A stretch of 29,913 nucleotides of DNA from Capniomyces stellatus (lineage: Eukaryota; Kickxellomycota; Harpellomycetes; Harpellales; Legeriomycetaceae), in assembly GCA_001661515.1 (NCBI GenBank), contig LUVW01000004.1, positions 529,554-559,466 of the forward strand, written 5' to 3'. The notes beneath the pieces were generated by a model. It saw only the letters and a list, made by a program, of their open reading frames with translations, searched no databases and was not told the DNA's origin. Below are positions 26,419 through 29,913 of this stretch, piece after piece (position 1 is the first letter of the stretch; each line of letters opens with the position of its first letter). The position numbers and the translations under genes were made by a program.

Positions 26419-29186
26419 ATGATGGAGGAGGCAGGAAAAGGTAGTTTTAGTGGCACTGAAAGAGAAAAAAACAAGAGATACTCAATAGAAGGAACGGGAA
26501 TAGAACAAAAGTATGGGGTTGAAAGGAGTGGTAAAAGCGCGAGTAGAAAGGGGAAAGTTCGGGAGGGTAGAGGTAGGAGGGAAGAGCGTGAGGAGAGTGT
26601 TAAAAGCGGCGCGAAGCACGGGGAAAGCGAGCAACGGGCTTGGTTTCCAGCAATAACACAGTTTGAAAACCCGTTGGCAAATCTGTTTGATAAAATAATA
26701 TACTTTAGAAATAAGGAAAAAGTGGTTGATACACGGGTAAGTGGCAGAAGGAGACTAAAAGGAAGAGTGGGGGAAGGAAACAAGGGTGACTTGGTTACCA
26801 AAAACAAAAGTGGAGAAAGCATTGGTGGTTACAGTGTTGGTGGTAGTAGTAGGAGAAGTGAAAATGTACTGAGGCACTTGAGAAAAGGGAGCCAGGCGGG
26901 GTCAGCAAACAGCTGCGAGTCGCTGTTTAGTGGATTTCAAAAGGCGCTTGAAACGACATCGGTTAAAAGCAGCAGGGAGGCGATGAGAACGAATACGGAG
27001 ATGCAGATAAAAGTAGCGAGTAAAGGGGGGATATATGGCTATGGTTATGGTTACGGTAACGGGGCGTTGGGGTTAGGAAGAGTGAATTGGGGGGCAGGGG
27101 GGAACAGTTTGGAGGTGAGTAGGGTAGGTGGAGTTAGACGGGAAAAGGGTGATTTGGAGAGCATTAGAGACAGCGCAGTAGATTTAGGGGAAGGGGTGAT
27201 GGAAGGCGATATCAATAGTAATAGTAATAGTAATAGCAATAGAGCTAATAAGCAGACAGGTCGGGTTCCTAAATGGACAAAAGCAGAGTACTTTTTGGGG
27301 TTGAATAGAAAAGAGGGAGAAGGTGGGGAGGGAGAAGGAGAGGGGGAGGGGACTGGGACTGGGATTGGGGCAAGAGATCAAGAGGGAGATTTGGAATCTG
27401 AATTATTGGATGAGAGAGATCTTGTTTCGAAAAGGATTGAAAAGATGGAAAAAGTCAAGGAAGAGTTTTTGAGCAAGATCAAGTACATTGAGGAGGAAAT
27501 TGAGGAAGTAGAATTGAGGAGGAAACAGATTGAAACGGACTTGGCGAGGTTGTGGCAAAGAGGAGAATACAGATCAAAGAGTAAGAGAAAGTATATAAGG
27601 AAATGAGTTGAAATGGGAAAAGTTGATCGAATGAGAGAGAGAAAGAGAGAGTGTGAATGAAAAAGTAAAATGAATATAAATATAAAACAACAATAGAAGC
27701 ACCAGAAATTGAAGAGATCGTGGAAAGTAAAATTAAGCCGGTAGTTAAAGTAAGAAATAGATACAATTAGTAGCAAAACAAGAACTAAAGATAAAAGAAA
27801 TAAATAAATGTAATTGGTTTGGTTTGGTTTGGTTTGGTTTGGTTTTGTGGGAAATAGTTTAATGGAAAGCATTTTGGGGGAATATCGGCAATGGATTACT
27901 CGGAAGCAAGGCAGTTGGTGGCGCTGGGCTCATTGGACACACAGGTTTCGGTGTGGGATAGCGAGACGGGGCAGAACAGATTTATGATAGGGGGCCATGG
28001 CGATATAATCCGAGGGGTTCAGTTTTACGAGAAGCACATATTGACGTCGGCAAACGACGGGAGAATCCGGATGTGGGACCTGTCAATGTCAGAGTCAGTG
28101 AACCCAGTAGAGTACAGGGACGTTGGGGACAAGGAATATAGAGAAAACGGGTGGGGAGAAGATTGCGGGGAGGACTGGGACAGTGACGAGTCGACTGGGG
28201 GATCAAGTGGGGGATCGGTGCGGGAAGAATCGGGGAAGAAAAAAAGCAAAAGCGGGGGAAGCAGGCGGGGGCTGAGCGGGAGCACAACACCGCTAGTGTC
28301 ACCAACGATATGCAACCACGTGGCACCAATAGAGCTGTGCTGCGAGGCAACGTTTGTTGGACACAACGGAGCAGTGACGTGTTTTGAGGCGAGCGATGGG
28401 GTGATGTTGTCGGGAAGCTCAGATGGGTCGGTTCGGGAGTGGGACTTGAACACCGGGCTGCTGAAACACCGGCTCGACGTAGCCTGGGCCGCAAACCATA
28501 CAGTCAAACCCAGGCCTGCAGGTGCAGACACCAAAGTTGACTACTGCGGTGACGACGCGTACTACACCGGATGTCAAAATGGCGATGGTGGGTACATTGG
28601 CGCATTACAGTTTGTTGGCCCGGCCCTGGCCACTGGTTCTGCCGATGGACTGGTAAGGCTGTGGGACCTGCGCACTACCCAGCCCGTCAGATCCTTCACC
28701 GCCCACTCCCTCCCAATCACCTCCCTCAAGCTCAACGACCTCTACATTGTAACCGGCTCATTTGACTCCACTGCCGCTGTATGGGATCTTCGCGCAAATA
28801 AACTGCTACAAAGAATTCGTTTTGCCCACAAAGTCACTTCTGTTTCCCCCACATCTCCCGCCCGCAATTCCAACTCCTTCTGGATCTCTTCCCCTGGTGA
28901 CCTCTTCTATTCCTACTCCCTCAACAACGCCGAAATTGTCGCCTACCACTCCTCACACGCCCACCTCGTCTACCGAAGACAAAACCTAGTTTACGACGAC
29001 CTCGACATGACCCACCTATACAACTCTGCCTCTACTCCCTCCCTTCCTCCCTACAATTCCCCCCTCCCCTCTCGCCTCCCTCCCCACAACTCAACATCTA
29101 TCTCTAGACTAATGACCTTACCAACCAGCTCAAACTCATTGCTGACTGGCTCTATGAATGGCTCTGCCACTATTTGGTCTGTATAG
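26419..29186 (+). CDS. mdv1: Mdv1/Caf4-like mitochondrial fission adaptor: coiled coil plus WD40 propeller, three exons
   Basis: The proposed exons are 26419-27580, 27697-27749 and 27858-29186, with GT-AG introns of 116 and 108 nt (both GTAAGA) and matching phases, giving 847 residues. The N-terminal third is low-complexity (Gly/Ser/Arg, Ser-Asn runs). Residues ~325-383 form a charged coiled coil (DLVSKRIEKMEKVKEEF, VELRRKQIETDLARLW). The small exon joins it to FGGISAMDY, the start of a seven-blade WD40 domain (VSVWD, IRMWDL, VREWDL, VRLWDL, AAVWDL, one weak blade, ATIWSV). An acidic insertion between blades 2 and 3 and the YIGALQ...GSADGLVRLWDL context match Mdv1/Caf4. These proteins link Fis1 on the outer membrane to the dynamin Dnm1. 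Mdv1 versus Caf4, and the exact 5' end, are unsettled. Confidence 0.8.
27812..27846. repeat. GGTTT pentamer run in an Mdv1-like intron
   Basis: About six tandem GGTTT/TTGGT units lie just before the 3' splice site of the second proposed intron (27750-27857). They supply the T content otherwise missing from this purine-rich region. Confidence 0.85.
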
Positions 29187-29546
29187 TTTTCTTTTCCTTT
29201 TTTCTTTCTCTTTTATTTTTTCTTTTTCTTTTTCTTTTTCTTTTTTATTATTACTATTTATCCTATTAATCGTCTTTAATAACTATCTACTCTAAATCTA
29301 ATCAACAAGTATATTATATATATATATCTCCAACTACGTTTTCAATTCCTTCCTCTTTTGAGGTCACCACGACCACATACATCAGTTCTATTCTAGCAAA
29401 CCCCCTCCTCCTCCTCTCACATTTCCTCACACAGTTTTACTCAAGCTGGGATTTACTGCCCGTTCTACATTAAAAGCATCATTCCACATTACCATATATA
29501 CATTTCCAGCTTTTTCTCCAATTTAAACTATCCAATCAACATTTAC
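29187..29546. other. Pyrimidine-rich convergent intergenic region
   Basis: The plus strand is dominated by C/T, including CTTTTT runs at 29190-29245 directly after the Mdv1-like stop. It lies between two convergent genes and probably contains both 3' ends. No RNA gene or other ORF was seen. Confidence 0.6.
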
Positions 29547-29898
29547 TCATCTCCTACCTATCTTCTTTTTAGTATTTAAAAGCGCTTTGCTTTGAGAAGT
29601 CTTGAACAACACCCCTGAATTGCCCTTTTTCTCGTACACTTGCTACAAATTATTTTTTTATCATAAATAATTAGAACCTTTTATATAAACACACACTTTG
29701 TTATTTATTCTCTATTACTAGCCAACATAAACTACTGCCTTACTGCTTTTGGTTTCAACGACTCTAGCTCGGCCTTTAAAACCTTCAGATCCTACATTAC
29801 CAACAATTAATCTCGCACATTACATTGCAAATCTAAACTACCTACACTCCTCCTAGTATTATTAAAACATTGTTTCTTACCTGCAATTCTCGATTCAT
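29547..29898 (-). CDS. Candidate three-exon gene for a 53-residue prefoldin-like coiled-coil microprotein
   Basis: On the minus strand the exons are 29898-29881 (MNRELQ), 29791-29744 (DLKVLKAELESLKPKA) and 29642-29547 (QVYEKKGNSGVLFK..., ending KKKIGRR and TGA). Both introns (89 and 101 nt) start GTAAG and end TAG, and all junctions are phase 0. The peptide has a helix with leucine heptads, then a VY.K..NSGVLF turn, then another helix: the order seen in beta-type prefoldin-like proteins such as the human ASNSD1 upstream-ORF product. It is shorter at the C-terminus than that family (about 96 residues), so either an extra 3' exon was missed or it is truncated. A TAA lies in frame just upstream of the ATG. 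The model is an inference from splice signals and peptide pattern. Confidence 0.45.
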
Positions 29899-29913
29899 TT
29901 TTTAATTCTGTAT

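Noticed and set aside
27982..28534. Two ~170-codon minus-strand frames opposite the WD40 exon
   Set aside because: They are shadows of the WD40 coding sequence caused by its purine-rich composition; no domain of their own.

Overview
The window looks like a transposon-rich, AT-rich fungal nuclear contig. Eukaryotic signs are short GT-AG introns, intron-containing genes, Pol III tRNA genes with T-run terminators and Ty3/Gypsy LTR retrotransposons. Fungal signs are an Mdv1/Caf4-type coiled-coil plus WD40 protein, a chromodomain Gypsy pol, and a Kex2-like KR site before a trypsin-like domain. Secreted trypsin-like proteases with threonine-rich linkers suggest an early-diverging, perhaps arthropod-associated fungus (Zoopagomycota/Kickxellomycotina type), but the sequence does not settle the taxon. 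The assembly is imperfect: there is a 67-N gap at 15570-15636 and a single N at 24993 that joins two copies of the same ~0.9 kb.

Region A (1-4170) is a retroelement graveyard. It holds the 5' end of a minus-strand Ty3/Gypsy element whose gag and protease are joined by a well-formed -1 frameshift signal, a second copy of that element's LTR and leader, a gag zinc-knuckle fragment of another family, and the decayed 3' end of a chromovirus with its 3' LTR.

Region B (4464-15569) is organised around five tRNA genes (iMet, Glu, Asn, elongator Met, Lys), all on the minus strand. LTR elements sit a few bases upstream of three transcription units: a solo LTR pair at Glu, a full-length 6.0 kb element at Met, and two tandem solo LTRs at Lys. 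Most carry 4-bp target-site duplications (TSDs). The full-length element has LTRs that look identical, yet its integrase is split by a 623-bp LTR-like insertion with a 5-bp duplication. A truncated Tc1-like element and the 3' end of a sister element lie further right, up to the assembly gap.

Region C (15658-21236) has two minus-strand secreted protease-family genes. One is a trypsin homologue with its catalytic His replaced by Cys. The other is a 908-residue modular protein made of a protease domain, Thr-rich linkers and three beta-rich repeats, two of them near-identical through a 591-bp tandem duplication.

Region D (23705-29913) is the host-gene end. It holds a four-exon gene for a small probable mitochondrial membrane/coiled-coil protein followed by its apparent false duplicate, a three-exon Mdv1/Caf4-like gene of 847 codons, and a tiny convergent three-exon gene resembling a prefoldin-like coiled-coil microprotein. 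The plus strand switches from strongly purine-rich to strongly pyrimidine-rich inside the WD40 coding region. The mitochondrial-type gene and the fission-adaptor gene are adjacent, but no functional link between them is shown.
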